A stretch of DNA of 64,000 nucleotides. Origin: Perca fluviatilis. Its lineage: Eukaryota > Chordata > Actinopteri > Perciformes > Percidae. This document shows positions 46,242-59,500 of this stretch, piece after piece. The position numbers and the translations under genes were made by a program. Location: positions 18,520,005 to 18,584,004 of the forward strand of contig NC_053115.1 in NCBI RefSeq assembly GCF_010015445.1, written 5' to 3'. How positions within the stretch are numbered: the stretch's first letter is position 1; each line of letters starts with the position of its first letter. Below the pieces are notes generated by a model that was given only the letters and a program-made list of their open reading frames with translations, searched no databases and was not told the DNA's origin.

Positions 46242-49200
46242 CGGAGCCGTCTTGGACTTCTTCGTACACCTATCAGGTGAGCAAGCACAGTGCGGAGATG
46301 CTACACAACCTCAACATTCAGAGGAAAGATGGAGGAAGGTTCTGCGATGTGATCCTACGCGTCGGCGAGGAGAGCTTCCCTGCACACAAAGCTGTGTTAG
46401 CCGCGTGCAGCGAGTATTTCGAGTCGGTCTTCAGCCGCCAGACGGAGGGCGACGCCAAGGAGCTGGAGATGCACACTATCAGCCCAAAAGTTTTTAAAGA
46501 CGTTTTGGACTTCGCCTACACCTCTAGGATTGTGGTGCGATTGGAGTGCTTTCCGGAGTTGATGACAGCTGCCAAGTTTCTGCTGATGCGGTCAGTTATT
46601 GAGATATGTCAGGAGGTAATCAAACAGTCAAACGTACAAATCCTCGTCCCGACCTCACGGGGAGGAGAAGCCAGCCTTTTCCAGGCCACAGGGGCCACGG
46701 AGCTGGGTTTCCCGGTGGCGCAGCAGGATCTGGTAAACGGAATGACAATGCTGGTGAACGGTCAAAGCTTTGCTAACAATGCACAAATGCATGTGGATGG
46801 CAGTGAAGCCACTGCCGTCGTGTTATTGGAGGACGGCGGCGAGTCGTCGATGCCAATGTTGGAGCCTGTCGAAGGACTGTCCGTTTCCCCATCAACGGAA
46901 ATACCGGGAAACACGTTTCAGCACGACGCTGGCTCCCCGGGATCGAAAAGGAACAAGGGGAGACCAAAGAAAGCTGTCGGGGTCGTGGAGGCTGTACACT
47001 TTAATCACAGCACCCAGAAAGACAATGGGCTGTTTCCGTGCGGGACTTGCGGTAAAGCATTTACAGAGGCTTCCCGGTTGAAGAACCACGAAGCGCAACA
47101 CGGAGCCCACACCGGCGGTATAAACAACGTCGGTGACAGCCTGTCAACGGCGGGCGGCATTTCTTTAATGTCTCAGCCGGGTTTAGTGGAAAACGGCGTG
47201 CAGTTACACGGAGGGCTGACACTGGATAACGGCCGCAAACGGGAGAGGACCAGGCGGCATGTCGGCTGTGACATTTGCGGCAAAGTTTTTCGCGACGTTT
47301 ACCACCTGAACCGACACAAGCTCTCCCATTCAGGGGAGAAGCCGTACGCTTGTCATGTGTGCGGGCTCCGTTTCAAACGCAAGGACAGGATGTCGTACCA
47401 TGTGCGATCCCATGACGGGTCAGTCGGTAAACCTTATGTGTGCCAAAGCTGTGGTAAAGGTTTTTCAAGGTGAGCTGAAGTTTATTCACACTGACCGTAT
47501 ATCATGTCTTGTGGAGTTGTAGAAAAACAGTGCTGCGACTGTGCCTCAATGCCTGGGGCTCTCAAATCCCCCAGGACATAGTTTCTTACTATGAGGTGCA
47601 TATAGTACCTGAAGAAACAGTAACTGTAGGTATTAAGTGACTACTCACGATCACAAAACTGTAAAAGCACAGCTTTGCATCAAAGCAAAAACTGAAGGAA
47701 GCAGTTAATGTCAGTCCTGCTGTTCAGAAAGCTGTTTGTCAGCTTTTGAGATGCACAAACACAGACACAAGTTGTAGTCAGCTACTTTATCACCGGCAGC
47801 CTGGATGCAGGTCTGAGGTCCAAAAACAAGGATTTTAGTTACGTTTTATAAGTAGTCATTATTTTAAGTAGGCACCTATTAACGGAATACATAGTTCAAA
47901 CCCTTAAGTGTGTGGGGGTATTATCAGTCATTTAAACCACTTTCTGATGTTGTCATACGCAAACCCTTCGGTTTTTGTTGTAAGAAAACTTCTGAGCCGT
48001 TACAGAGTGATTTGTCATCTGAGTCATTTGGCTTAAACCAGTTTCCCAGGCTCAGTGCTCTTAGGCTCTGCTGCAAACTCACTGTCCCCACCTACTGTTT
48101 TGGATGTTAAAATACATGCAAATAATACATGTAATAAGTCAAGGTAGTTGCATGCTAATCGCTAAAAAAAAAATCCTAATGTGATGAGGTGGGAGTTTGT
48201 CACAGAGCCATCAAAGATTTGTACAGGTCGAATCCCCTCAGTTGTGCTACATTCATTTTTTTTATTATTCTTTATTTCAACATTTAAATGCTTTCTGGCA
48301 TGAATTAAGTCATTGGCCTTTTTGTTACATTTAATATGTTCAGGAGTGCTTTGCCACATAACCACAACATCATAGTTTCATTCTGGCCTAGGACCTGTGT
48401 TACATGTCATACTGCCCTCTCTCTCTCCCTTGTTTCCTATGTGCCTCAACACTATGGACTGTCCAGTAAATCCTACATATATAAATCCTCTGCACTCTGA
48501 GGAAGAATGCCTGTCCCAGATATTTAAAATATTACATTAATTTATACTTACTTGAATGCCATGGTATACTGACCAGAAGTAGATTTTACGGTTACTTACC
48601 AGTAAACTGTTTTTTACTGTACTATTTTCATTACATGTTATTGTTTACCAGATTTGACTGTAACACGACTAATTCACTACATAAGTCATCCTCTGATTAA
48701 AAAAATTAAAATAAAATAAAACTTTTAAAAAGAGTCACCACACAAATGTAATGGAACGTTTAAACAGTAAGAGAGCATGGATGTAATTTAATGCTCACAA
48801 AGTCACACATGAATAACTAAGCACTTGGTCGTAATAGAGGTAAGTTTGCACCATGGATGTATTTAGAAGGTTTGCGCAGGAAGGTCAACAGCTACCAGAG
48901 TAATACATTCTTATGTTTATTAATTAAGAAAGATAAATAAAATGAGTCCTGCACAACATAGTTTTTAACAACAGCAGCAGCAGTATTTTCTTAGTTTAAA
49001 TAAGGAATGCTTATGGTAAGAGACAGCATCTTTAGCTGTGTGGAAATATGTTAGAAATGAGTCATAAGATGGACATCAAATATTATTTTCCTTCTTTCTT
49101 TCCAGACCAGACCACCTGAATGGACATATTAAACAGGTTCACACAACAGAGAGACCCCACAAGTGCCAGGTAACATTCAGGATCTATATATCAGAGTTAA

Positions 49201-52200
49201 TATATTATGAAAAGGCATAGCTTGTGGGTTAACGTGTTAATTTCTGTTTTTCAGATTTGTAACGCATCTTTTGCTACAAGAGATCGCCTCCGGTCACACC
49301 TTGCATGCCATGAGGACAAAATTCCTTGCAAAGTTTGTGGCAAGTTTCTGCGAGCTGCCTACATGACGGACCACCTCAAGAAACACAGTGAAGGGACGCA
49401 TAACTACTGTGGCATTTGCAACAAAGGTAGTTATTCAAAATACCTCAACATGCACCACAGGGCTCCAGATTGTGACTAAACATTTTTCATTGGTGTAACT
49501 GACTTTTAGCAGGTTTGTCTCAGTGTGTATGTGTGTAGCGTTATTCCCCCACTCGCATGTGTGAAACCACACCCTGTACTCCTCCTTGAGTGACATCCCA
49601 ATCTTAAAACAAAGTGTATTTCAAAATGAAGATAATTCTTGATTGTTTTTTGACAAGAAGTGCTGCGGTGCCTGTTGCACCTGTCCCCGGCCCTAAAAGA
49701 CCCAGCCTTAGACCTGATATCATCGGAGGAGGTAACTGCTGTACCACCTGTCTCCCCCGTCCCCAGTAAGATGCTAATCCTAACCCAACATCTCGGCAGA
49801 GATGGCCTCATCTCACTCAGAGCCAGAGCCTACCACAAAAAGGCTAACATGTATTCCTTTCACAAAGAGTGGCTTGTCCAATTTATGTGGCTCAGATACG
49901 ATAAAATGGCAAACATTATGCATTGCATTTATTGCATAGAGTGCGGCCAAAGCATGGCGGAGAACAGTGCTTTTGCCAGTCCCTCCAGGATTTTGCGGCC
50001 TTTTTTTGGAGATTGTTGCAGCTCAAAATGCCTGATTTTGCGGGAGCTTTTGTAAAAAAAATGCATTAAAAGTTGCAATGTCTTTTGTATTTTTGTTGCA
50101 GAGAAGTTGCGAGAGACGGTGAAAATTGCAAAAAAAAAGTTGCGATTTGTTTTTGGTATACTTCTTTAAGAATAAAAACGAAACTTGTTTCGGGGAGAAT
50201 AAAATTACTCTGGCCTGAGTTTCCCTAGTAACCTTACCAAAAAGGCTCAGGATGCTGCAAATGTTGGTATAATATGAAAATGGCTAGGGGATTTAAGACA
50301 AAAAATTTATTGAATGAATCAAATTTGAACATATCTGTCAGTGGCTTATTGATCTTAACATTATTAATATTAGTTAGCATTCCTTTGACTGCCATTCATT
50401 TTGACGTCACTTTGACAGCGAATAACTTTACATCTGAAGCGTTTAAAGACTATTTGTCCGTTGTTTATTTCTAAAGAAATACGACAATGTATAAAAGGCT
50501 CCATTACCTTGTACCTCACGTTATGGCTCCGTAGCAGACGTTTTTGTAAAAATAGGCTAACGATTGTGTCATAACCAAGCGACTTACTTTCACATATTAG
50601 AGGAATTATCGTATAGTACAGGAGAAGCTCGTAGGCGGTTTCGACTTACATGAGCTGTTTAGGTTTAATGACTAATGTTAACTAGCATGTTAGTTAGCAA
50701 TAATTAGCCTGTGCCTATGTTATCTCCTTACATATACCTACGCTCTCCGTCTCTGCAAGATTGGGAATGATTGAGATTTCTCTTGGCACAGCTACCAGAA
50801 GACTTACAACTTTCAGACAGGTTGCTCACGTCACATTTATGTCGTCTCTCCCAGTTGGAGGCTGCGCAGTAACGCTCAGCGCTCACCGGAAAAGTGCTTC
50901 AAATATCCCATTGCTCTGGTCTACGTCCAGAGCAATGGGATCTGTTGGTCCATTATTATATACTGTCTATGCTCCCGCCTGGTCAGTGGCTCTCAGAGTA
51001 CGCCTCTGAGTCACATACTGACGCACAGTCTGGCACGTGGGACTGCTGTGATTGGTTGAAGTCACGGGAAACTCCTGTTATTGGTCAAATTTGCAGAAAA
51101 GTTGCGGTGATTGGTCAAAATTGCCAGTCGCAACAAATTCACGGTGATTGGTTGAATATGCGTGAATTGTTGCGGACATTGCAAAATCCTGAAAGGGACT
51201 GTTTTGCTATCGGAGCATTGACGTTCTGAATTGAAATGTTAAAAAAAGCACAATGTCTCCTATTTGTGTTTGGCTGGCTCTGCTGTGGGTTCTTAGAGAA
51301 AGAATAAATGAAATGTTTATTTTTAATGTAAATTTATAACCCAGTCCAAAACACTCAGGATTTCCTCTACCCCTCTGAAGGTTGAGTTTGCCATGACTGC
51401 AAAACCGTAACTAAAAAGCTACACCATTTGAGTTGATCACTATCTAAATGTTGCACTGTGATCTATTAATGCAATGGGTTTGCCAATCAAATATGTGCAA
51501 GTGCACATAGAACATAATAAAGTCCTAGCATGAAAGGGGAAACATTTTTTCCTCTACAGCGATAGAAAATCACACCTTTTTAAAAGTGTGCTGATTCTTT
51601 TCTTTTTGCCAGGGTCCTCTAGCCTGGTCCTACCAATTGAGCGGTAGTACGTAGGAGGGCAGAGCCAGGCTAGCGGTCCTCTGTGTTGGCACCTCCACTG
51701 CGTATTTACTTTCTGCCCAGACACAGGAGGAAGCATAAACACCCCTGACATTTCCCAAAACTTTGTTTATGGTGTGTTTTGTCCCATTTGATTGCCATTG
51801 ACTGTGGCCACTACACCAGAATAGAATAAAGTACCGTAATGTGATTCGTTCTTCAAGAACATCTCTTTATACTGTGCATCACCTTTTGTTTGCTTGGGAA
51901 TTTGGATGTTTGCCTCTTGCCTATGATATAGTGATGCTCTTTACTGTTGAGAGATACAATTTGAGATAAAGATATTTATTTAACTCCCCCTGAATTAATC
52001 ATTAGTGTCGGATCAGTGACCTCAAATAGCCAGGGCGCCCCTCGTCATAGTCAAGGCCTTGAGTGTGCCAAGAAACTTCCTTTTTCTTTGTTCTTCTGGT
52101 CCCAGGTTTCTCCACTGCGTCCTACCTTAAGGTGCATATAAAGACACACCATGGCTCTCCACTGCCCCCCTCTGCCACAATGCACACCTTCCCTGAGCCA

Positions 52201-55200
52201 AGGGGGGAGCTGCAGATGCACAACGGCACCCCTTACCACATGGGACGCCAGTGCTCAGTGGAAGGCAAGCAGCCGGCCGCCCCCTCCCAAACTTTCATGT
52301 TTCTGGCTTTTATTTGCTCTGCTGCTGTTTGGAGAAACACGCTGTTGCATCTTTTGTGTATGTTTAAAACACAAGCATACATCAACCTGCCAAGCTTTGC
52401 TCTCAGACATTTTGTTCAATTTCATGTGCTGGTTGTTTTTCTGCTAGCTAACTGTCTTTCATTCAGAGGGGGCAGTGTATACAGAACCTCCCTGTAGTAA
52501 TTAGGTGGAAGGAAACCCTCTTGAAATAGTCCACACCTCCTATGAAGTGCTTAACTTCTTAAACAGAAACTTAAGTAGTATATGATTAGACAGGTGGTCA
52601 GTTCACTCAACAGACTGCAACATAAAGTGCTGGATATACTAGTGTGTTCTCAGAAGTTTCACTGACTCAAAGGTTAGTATTGCAGATATGATTAGAGGAA
52701 TGCCTTTTTGCTGATCTATGAACTGTGCATCTGTTACTATAGAACAAATGCAAGTCAATAGGCAGACAACTCATTTACTCGCATCCAGAAGTGAAACTAC
52801 AGTGGAAATTATGACCTTTTCTGTTAGTTAGACAAGTAGGGAGGCCTAGTACTATGGGCACCTCTCTTACTAAAACACTACATTGTCACCTAGAGTAAAG
52901 ACTTCATTAGGCTGGAAATTGGGAATATAATGTGGACAAATTTTTTTCCTATCATAGCATACTGTAATTAAACACGTAGATGTTGTCTGGACTTAACAGT
53001 TGACAGTTCTTACATGACCATGTAAGAATTTGGAGTGCTGAGTAACTTTTTTTTTTTTTTTTTATGTGTGTCTGTCCAGCATGGCCATGGCATCATATGG
53101 TGTCTGTTTCTGCTTGGCTGGTCCATCAGCAGTTGTTCAGCAATGCACAGTGTTGCATGAGTGTCCTTTTTATGTGTGCTCCATTTGCCCTGGATTCATT
53201 GAAACCTTTGTAGAACCAGTAGCATAAAGACAGTGAACTGTGAGCACAAACCACAATTGATAATATGGAAGACGATATTTATGTCTGTTGATTGCACTTG
53301 TAACTGACTTCCTGCAATTATGTGAATAATCTGAAAAAAAAACGCATGAGCGTACAGCATTTGAAAAATATGCTATTTGGCTAAAGACCGAAATAAGGTT
53401 GGCTATCAAACTTATTGATTATAATGAGAGCAGATTTTGCTTCCAGAACTCCATAAGGTAAAAACCATTGGCCACCTAAAGTAATAAATCACTAAAATTG
53501 ATTATTAGGGGTGTCACGATTCTCCAAATCCTTGATTCGATAAAAAGTTTTGATTGAGGTCACGGTTCAATTCGATTTTTTTTCTTCTTTTTTTTTTTTT
53601 TAAAGCACAGGTTGCTATGCCATTATTGATAATATTCAAAGATTTAATGCTCAAATGCAGCCTGTTATTAATATGTACTACACTACTCAGGCTTATGCAT
53701 TGTCAATGCCGCTATAAGCATGTGGTTGTTACATATTCTGTCTACTTGAGGGACTTCCAACATTACAACATTTACATTCATTTCGCACCACGAGCACACC
53801 GCGACACAAATCAACAGAGAACTCTTTAATGAAACATTATCTAACAAGTGCAGTGAAGCAGCTCGGTTAGCACAATGACATCATGTTAGAAAGCAGAGCC
53901 GAAACAATCTGTCAAAAAATAAAGTAACTAAAGTGTTAGCCACGATGCTAACAGCATTGATGCTGCCAAACGGTGTTGTCACTGCTATTGAACGTTGTCA
54001 CTCACTGGAAGTCCAAAATACTTCCACACCGGCGACTTCAGTGAAAGAGGAGGGGGTTCACGTTCTGTCGATGGGTCTCCTGCTGTTGCCATGCTATCTT
54101 TTGACTGGCTGCAGCTAAGTTAGAGGAGTTTGACTCGCAGCACTTCAACACGTGTGTTTTTTTTCCCGCTTGACAAGCCGACCGGACGTGACATGGGGGC
54201 GTGGCAGCATCGACGATTCCATTTTTTAATTGGAAGTTCGACATTGTGACTTAATTTCGGTCAATTTGGAATTGAAATCGTGACACCCTTATTGATTATG
54301 TTCTCTTTGTTTGCCATCTTTTGAATTGCATCAAGGTAGGCAGGTGGCTGCAGGTGCATCAGCAAGTATACTGTAGATATTTGCCATTATCCTTTATTGT
54401 GCTCGAGTTATTTTGAGAAACTGTACAGGCCTCTTTTTAACTAGTGGTATTATCATTTTATCAATAGGAATTCATTAGCATCACATTGACCCTATCATTT
54501 CTGCCCTAGCAGGTGCAAAGCAAGTGGAGACTTGACAAGCTTATTATTATATTATTAGTTAGTGCGTTAGCAGTTTCTTTTGAATCCACGATGTTAAAAT
54601 CAATATTTGTTGCCATAGTGTTTACCGGCAGGTTTGTGACAAGAACAACATGTCACACTACTCGACGACCCACAGATACACCAAAAAAGTCAAAATCTTC
54701 CTGCATTTGGTGTTGAAAGATTAGTCATGTTTTTCCGTGTGCGTCCTTTGGGCAGCATTATTGTTTTTATTTGCTTGCTCAGGTTATACTGTTAGGCAAG
54801 TTTGTCTTTTTTCTGCTTCTTTTCAAGATTGTTCAGTTTAAGAATAGCATTGCTGAAGTTGTGAGAGGATTAGGGGATTTATAAAATTGATTGTGGAGTC
54901 ATTCAGTGTATCTCCTGCTATGAGTATTACTTGATAAGCAGACCTCTTGCTGCAGCAGTTGGCTATAAATGTGTTTTCCTTCAACACTGTGGACATCAGT
55001 TTGACTGACTGTCATGTGGCAGATATATATGATCTAAGCATTTACCATAGTGCTGCTCATTGTGGCTTTGAACTGTAATTTCGATTAAAGCTAATTGAAA
55101 GGGAAAGAGACTGTGAATATTTGAGTTGTAGAATTAGAGTAAACACAACACACAGTTTGGCATCATTTGGTTTGAATGATTTAATTCTGAGTGACTGAGT

Positions 55201-56508
55201 GTATTCGTTCTAAGGGAAAAGAGGGAAAAGTTAATTAATTCATCACTGACAGCTTTAGTGATGGGACTTACTCAACATGGATTATTTTTCAAACTAGAAA
55301 CTACTTTTATTCAAAGACAGCATTTCAAGTACTAGTCATGAAATGAAGGTAATTCTGTCTGTATGGTTTCCGCCGGCCTGTTATGTCTGCCCCCTCCCCT
55401 TCCTTTCTCCCTGGCCGGGTGTTGTGTAGACCTGTGCGCCAGTCACCAGCTGCTTCTCACCTCGTCTGAGGCAGAGGGTCGCTTTCATGGGCTCTCTGGA
55501 CACCCAGTTCTTCCCCAGCCTGGCCCTCCAGCCTTGGGCCTGCAGCCTGAGCTGCTCATGGGGAAGGCAGGTGGGGCTCCATATTTCTGGGATTGTCGCT
55601 CTGGCGGGGTGCCTGGCTTCCCTGTCCATGGGCCTGCTGCAGGTCAGTACAGTCCAACAGGAGGGTGGGTGGAGGCATGGTGCTAGCACTGCCCACTGGT
55701 TGGATGAGCACAGCAGAACTGTCAGTGGACACTGGGCAAATGGAGATATATGATTGTATAGTGTAATGCCATAACTATATGTAGTGATTGACTGTAAGAT
55801 GAAATGTCACAATTTGTTCTACTTGTACTTGGTGCCTTCTCACAAAAGTTCTCAAGTTACATTTTTAAGTTTTTGCAGGTGCCAACCAACTACTGGATTA
55901 AAGTTGTGTTTGACAAAACCGGTTATATAATCCATTGCTAATTCATGCCTCCCTTTCCTCCCATTTTCTCTTTTTTTTTCTCTCTCTGTCACACTCTCTC
56001 CCTTCCTCTCCATGCTGGGTTTACCACAGATGGGCAGGAAAACACTGGGAAATGTCCTCATCTGGAATCAGAAGAATCAGATCCTTCGTATGGGGAATTG
56101 TCCAACGGTGACGAACTTAAATCTCCACATAAACCTGACGGGCCGGAGCTCGAGATGCCCTCTTTGGCCTGTAACGGAGCCTCTGCGGGGGCCTTGGGCT
56201 CTCCAGAGGGATCTAAAGCCAAGGCGGACCCTGAAAAGAAGTTTACCTGCGGTATTTGCGGTCAGGCCTTCCGCACCAAGTCCTACCTCAACAAGCACCA
56301 GCACAGAGTTCACAAAGCCCAGAAGGCCCAGGGGGTTTCAGGGTCGGGCTTAAATGAGCTGACCCCCTCCCTGACCTCTCCCTTCTCCCCTCAACAAAAC
56401 ATGTCCCTGCTCGAGTCTTTTGGCTTTCAGATAGTCCAGTCTGCTTTTGCCTCTTCGCTGGTTGATGCTGAGGCAGGTCAAAGTGGAATCGACTTTGGAG
56501 GGAAGTGA
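46229..56508 (+). CDS. patz1: patz1, BTB/AT-hook/C2H2 zinc-finger transcription regulator
   Basis: Coding exons 46229..47469, 49106..49169, 49255..49426, 52106..52264 and 56030..56508 join in phase to give 704 residues (human 687). PATZ1 is a nuclear POZ/BTB transcription factor. The BTB domain spans about residues 15-135 (SAEMLHNLNIQRKDGGRFCD, FPAHKAVLAACSEYFESVF, LECFPELMTAAKFLLMRSV). An AT-hook follows (KRNKGRPKKAVG), then C2H2 fingers: CGTCGKAF, CDICGKVFRDVYHLNRHKLS, CHVCGLRFKRKDRMSYHVRS, CQSCGKGFSRPDHLNGHIKQ, NASFATRDRLRSHLACH, CKVCGKFLRAAYMTDHLKKH, CGICNKGFSTASYLKVHIKT and CGICGQAFRTKSYLNKHQHR. The C-terminus SPFSPQQNMSLLESFGFQIV matches human. The start at 46229 aligns with the family; no ATG lies upstream in frame. 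The fourth intron has a GC donor (AAG|GCAAGC). A further exon may be included at 55430..55642. Confidence 0.95.
49977..51201. mobile_element. 1.2-kb non-autonomous DNA element
   Basis: Starts CAGTCCCTCCAGGATTTTGC and ends, reverse complemented, CAGTCCCTTTCAGGATTTTG. TTTTGC lies directly outside both ends (49971..49976 and 51202..51207). Near both ends it contains repeated TTGCGGTGATTGGTCAAAATTGC-like blocks (in parts), but no transposase frame. It lies in the third intron of patz1. Superfamily is uncertain; the CAG start would fit hAT. Confidence 0.7.
50905..50941. repeat. Perfect 15-bp stem, 7-nt loop inverted repeat
   Basis: ATCCCATTGCTCTGG, loop TCTACGT, then CCAGAGCAATGGGAT. It lies inside the 49977..51201 element and would form a stable hairpin in single-stranded DNA or RNA. 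Confidence 0.9.
53507..54290. mobile_element. hAT-like MITE with GGGTGTCACGAT ends
   Basis: Starts AGGGGTGTCACGATTCTCC and ends, reverse complemented, AAGGGTGTCACGATTTC. The interior is non-coding and includes a T-rich tract. This terminus type is common in fish hAT MITEs; a clean 8-bp duplication is not visible. It lies in the fourth intron of patz1. Confidence 0.65.
55430..55642 (+). CDS. patz1: Candidate cassette exon of patz1
   Basis: A 213-base open segment bounded by a pyrimidine-rich acceptor (cccctccccttcc... ending GTTGTGTAG) and a good donor (CAG|GTCAGT). It starts and ends in phase 1, exactly the phase of the flanking patz1 exons (52264 end, 56030 start), so it could be included or skipped without a frameshift. 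It would add 71 residues rich in Pro and Gly, with segments such as FHGLSGHPVLPQPGPPALGL and SGGVPGFPVHGP, between the last two zinc fingers. It is markedly more GC-rich than the surrounding intron. I do not recognise it in mammalian PATZ1, so it may be fish-specific, or a chance open frame. Confidence 0.5.
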
Positions 56509-59500
56509 CATATTTGCTAAAGTTCTAGCAAAGCCTCTCATTCTTATGACAAAGCGGGGTTGCCCACAGAAGATGCTCTGTATTTGGGAATAACTTTGCC
56601 TCAAGGCTACTTTTTCTGTTGGTTACGTCACTTAATGTGTATCCGATATTTTTGTCACTGACGCCATACGATTCCTACTTTTTCTACTTTTTCAAAGTAT
56701 GAAAAGAGCATGCACGTGTTTAAATTTTCTTTACAAAGAAACGACATGAAGGTCTTATCTCCTTTACCTGATGTGGATCAGTTGAAGTTATGTTTGGTAT
56801 TCTTTCGTTTGTTTTTGGCTTGCGTGTTATTGAGCTTTTTTTCGATACACAAACGTTTCTCGACAAGTAACTTACTGTTTGTTCGCCCACTTTAACTGCT
56901 CTGATGTACCTTGGCCATTACAATAATTTGAATGCTTCATATTCCTCGTTCCCTTAAAGGCCGTAACAGTTGTCTTTACTTCAGAGCTGCAAGAGGGCTG
57001 AATTCTGTATTTATGATGTTTTCTGCTTCTTTTAAGAAATATTTAGTTTTTCTTAAGAACAGGGATTTCATTTGGCTCAATTTTGATAGCAGGTTTTCTT
57101 GTAATATAGTAATTGTTCCGAGAAACTTTTCTAACAAGCGCACGGCATATTTCTTGACACATTTAGCCTTTTGTAAGCAATTTTCTTCGGCTTCATACAG
57201 AAAGTATCAGTTTGCTGGCCACTGAGTAGCACTGATAGCTGTCAAGGACCTTAATGAATAACTATTGACAGGATTATAGTAGAAGAAGCACTTAAAACAT
57301 GTATTGATACAACTTATTATTTTAACTGTTACTGCATCCATATAAAGATCATCTGGCACCATCAAATCTGGCATTTTTTTTTTTTTTTTTTTTTAGGTAA
57401 AACAAAAGAGAATAAGCTACCTCACTGAAGAAAAGAACACCATAGTGTTTCTCATAGCAGAGTTAAATATTGCGCCAACTTAATGAGATTTAAACAATAA
57501 AAAGTTGTAGCAAATTCACAAGTGAAAACCAACCACTCTTCTATGAGAAATTAGCCTACAGAATTTCACTGGGAAAAGCTTTAATAGCACCACAGCTTTA
57601 TTTCTTTTAGTTTTATTTTCAGATCCAGGTCTTTAATGCTTGGAGAGCCTACTGGTTTTTTATTATTATTATTTGAATATAGCCTTTTGAGGAGTGTTGC
57701 CATTCAGCATTAACCTGAGGTTGGGAATCAGAGAGCAGAGCTGGTACACTGTGCTCTAAATGAAGCAACTACGACTCTACTAGCAGCTCATTTGGATGTA
57801 AAAAGGCTTTCAATCAATTTTTGATTTGATGATTTGTGAATTATTTATACAAAATAAGAAGAGGAAAGCCATTATTACAGGATAAAAAAAATGTTACCTG
57901 TAAAATTTGTCTTGAAAACATGCCTTGAGCTTGTTAGGAATGAGCTCACATCCCCCCCCCCCTCATCCCCCTGTACAATGACAATGTTTCCAAGCCTTGT
58001 TTGTGAGGTATTTAATCAGTTGTGTGTATTGAACAGGGACCAAGGTCAGGTATATTTTCAGCATATATTTTGAGAAATGTAGATTATATTTTATTAACTT
58101 ATTCATGCCCTCGGTTTTGTGTACAGTTTTTATGTCAAACAAAAATCTTGTGATTTGCTCGTTTTGATGATTTTTTTTTTTCACTCTAAATTATGTTAAC
58201 TGTAGATGTGCAGTTGCGTGTGTGTTGTACAACAGCTGGAGCACTGATCAGCCTCTGGACCGACCAAACGTAATACTACTTTTACAGAGTCATGTAATTA
58301 AGCTCACTTCATTTCTTCAGTGTTTCGTCCTCTTCATCACTTGCAGTTCTTGTATTGCTCACCCATCTTCTGTCAGTTTTGCTTGTGCCGTTAGTAGATG
58401 ATATGTCTTGTGTTTGCACTAATGGTCGCTAGGTTACGGTGCAAGCTAAACAGTGTCTTGCAGTGAAAATGTGTTTCATCCAAAATGTTGAACCAAGACA
58501 TTCCTTCGATGAAGACAGACTTAATTGAGTGGTTCCTCGAATCAGTACGCAATGGGAGCCTCCCATTCACTTTTCTGCTTTGCTTTGTTTCATTTGTGAA
58601 TTGTTAATGAAAATATTTGTTATTGAAAACATTTCTGCACCGATTAATTGGTTGTGCCTCTTAAATAAGCAGACAGAATGTTACTAATTAGCAGAAATTG
58701 TGTGTGAAGGTCAATTGCCTGTAAGTTAAGATTAATTTGGTTTTGGTTAAAACGATCAAAAATTCAAACATAGACCCTTTTCACAATCATGACATACCCC
58801 CTCTTAGTTTTTTATGTACTGAAACACAAAATAAGCAATCACTGTTAGAAAATTGGCATCAAACCTCTGCTGGCATTTGTGAGAAGAGAGCTCCACCAAA
58901 ATAAGATTCAACAATAAATTGTAACTATCTTGTATCTTAGTGACTTCTCGCACAACTCTCACATCAGTAGATTAACATCTTTTTCCATAGGTTGGTGTTT
59001 TTTTGTTTTTTTTCCTGTGTTGTAAAACCTGTATCTTGATGCAAATCATACCGTGCGTGTGTGCGTGTGTGCGTGTGCGGTCTCTGTAAGTGTGCCGTCT
59101 TTTTCTGTGTTTTGATCCGTTTCCTCCTTTGTTTGATTATGTGTGTAAATTAGGCTGTTAAATTCAGTACATTCCTATATTATTTATGGTTATGTTGTGA
59201 TTGTAACACATGTATATACCATTCATATACACAGTCTATAAATATATATATAAATATATATGAGCCAACCAATATGATCAGTGATTGTCAATGGTGGTCC
59301 TGTACATATATTTGCTTGTTTTTTTCCTCGTCCATCATAGTGGAGAGATCTTAAGTTATGGCCATTTGATTGAAAGTGTAAACTGCATGTTCTGGCATGC
59401 GAGCTGGGGACTGAATGTCGATCACTGGTCGGGGGCAGTAACAGTTTAACTGTTCACCGTAATGTCACTCTGCTCTGGTAGCGCTCACACTGCCAGCTGC

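Noticed and set aside
52265..52497. Read-through of patz1 exon 4 as the main product
   Set aside because: It would remove the last zinc finger and the conserved C-terminus, both of which are intact at 56030..56508. Kept only as a possible minor isoform.
55945..56029. Upstream ATG for a separate protein including the patz1 last exon
   Set aside because: The extra residues come from a CT-rich polypyrimidine tract before the acceptor at 56029.
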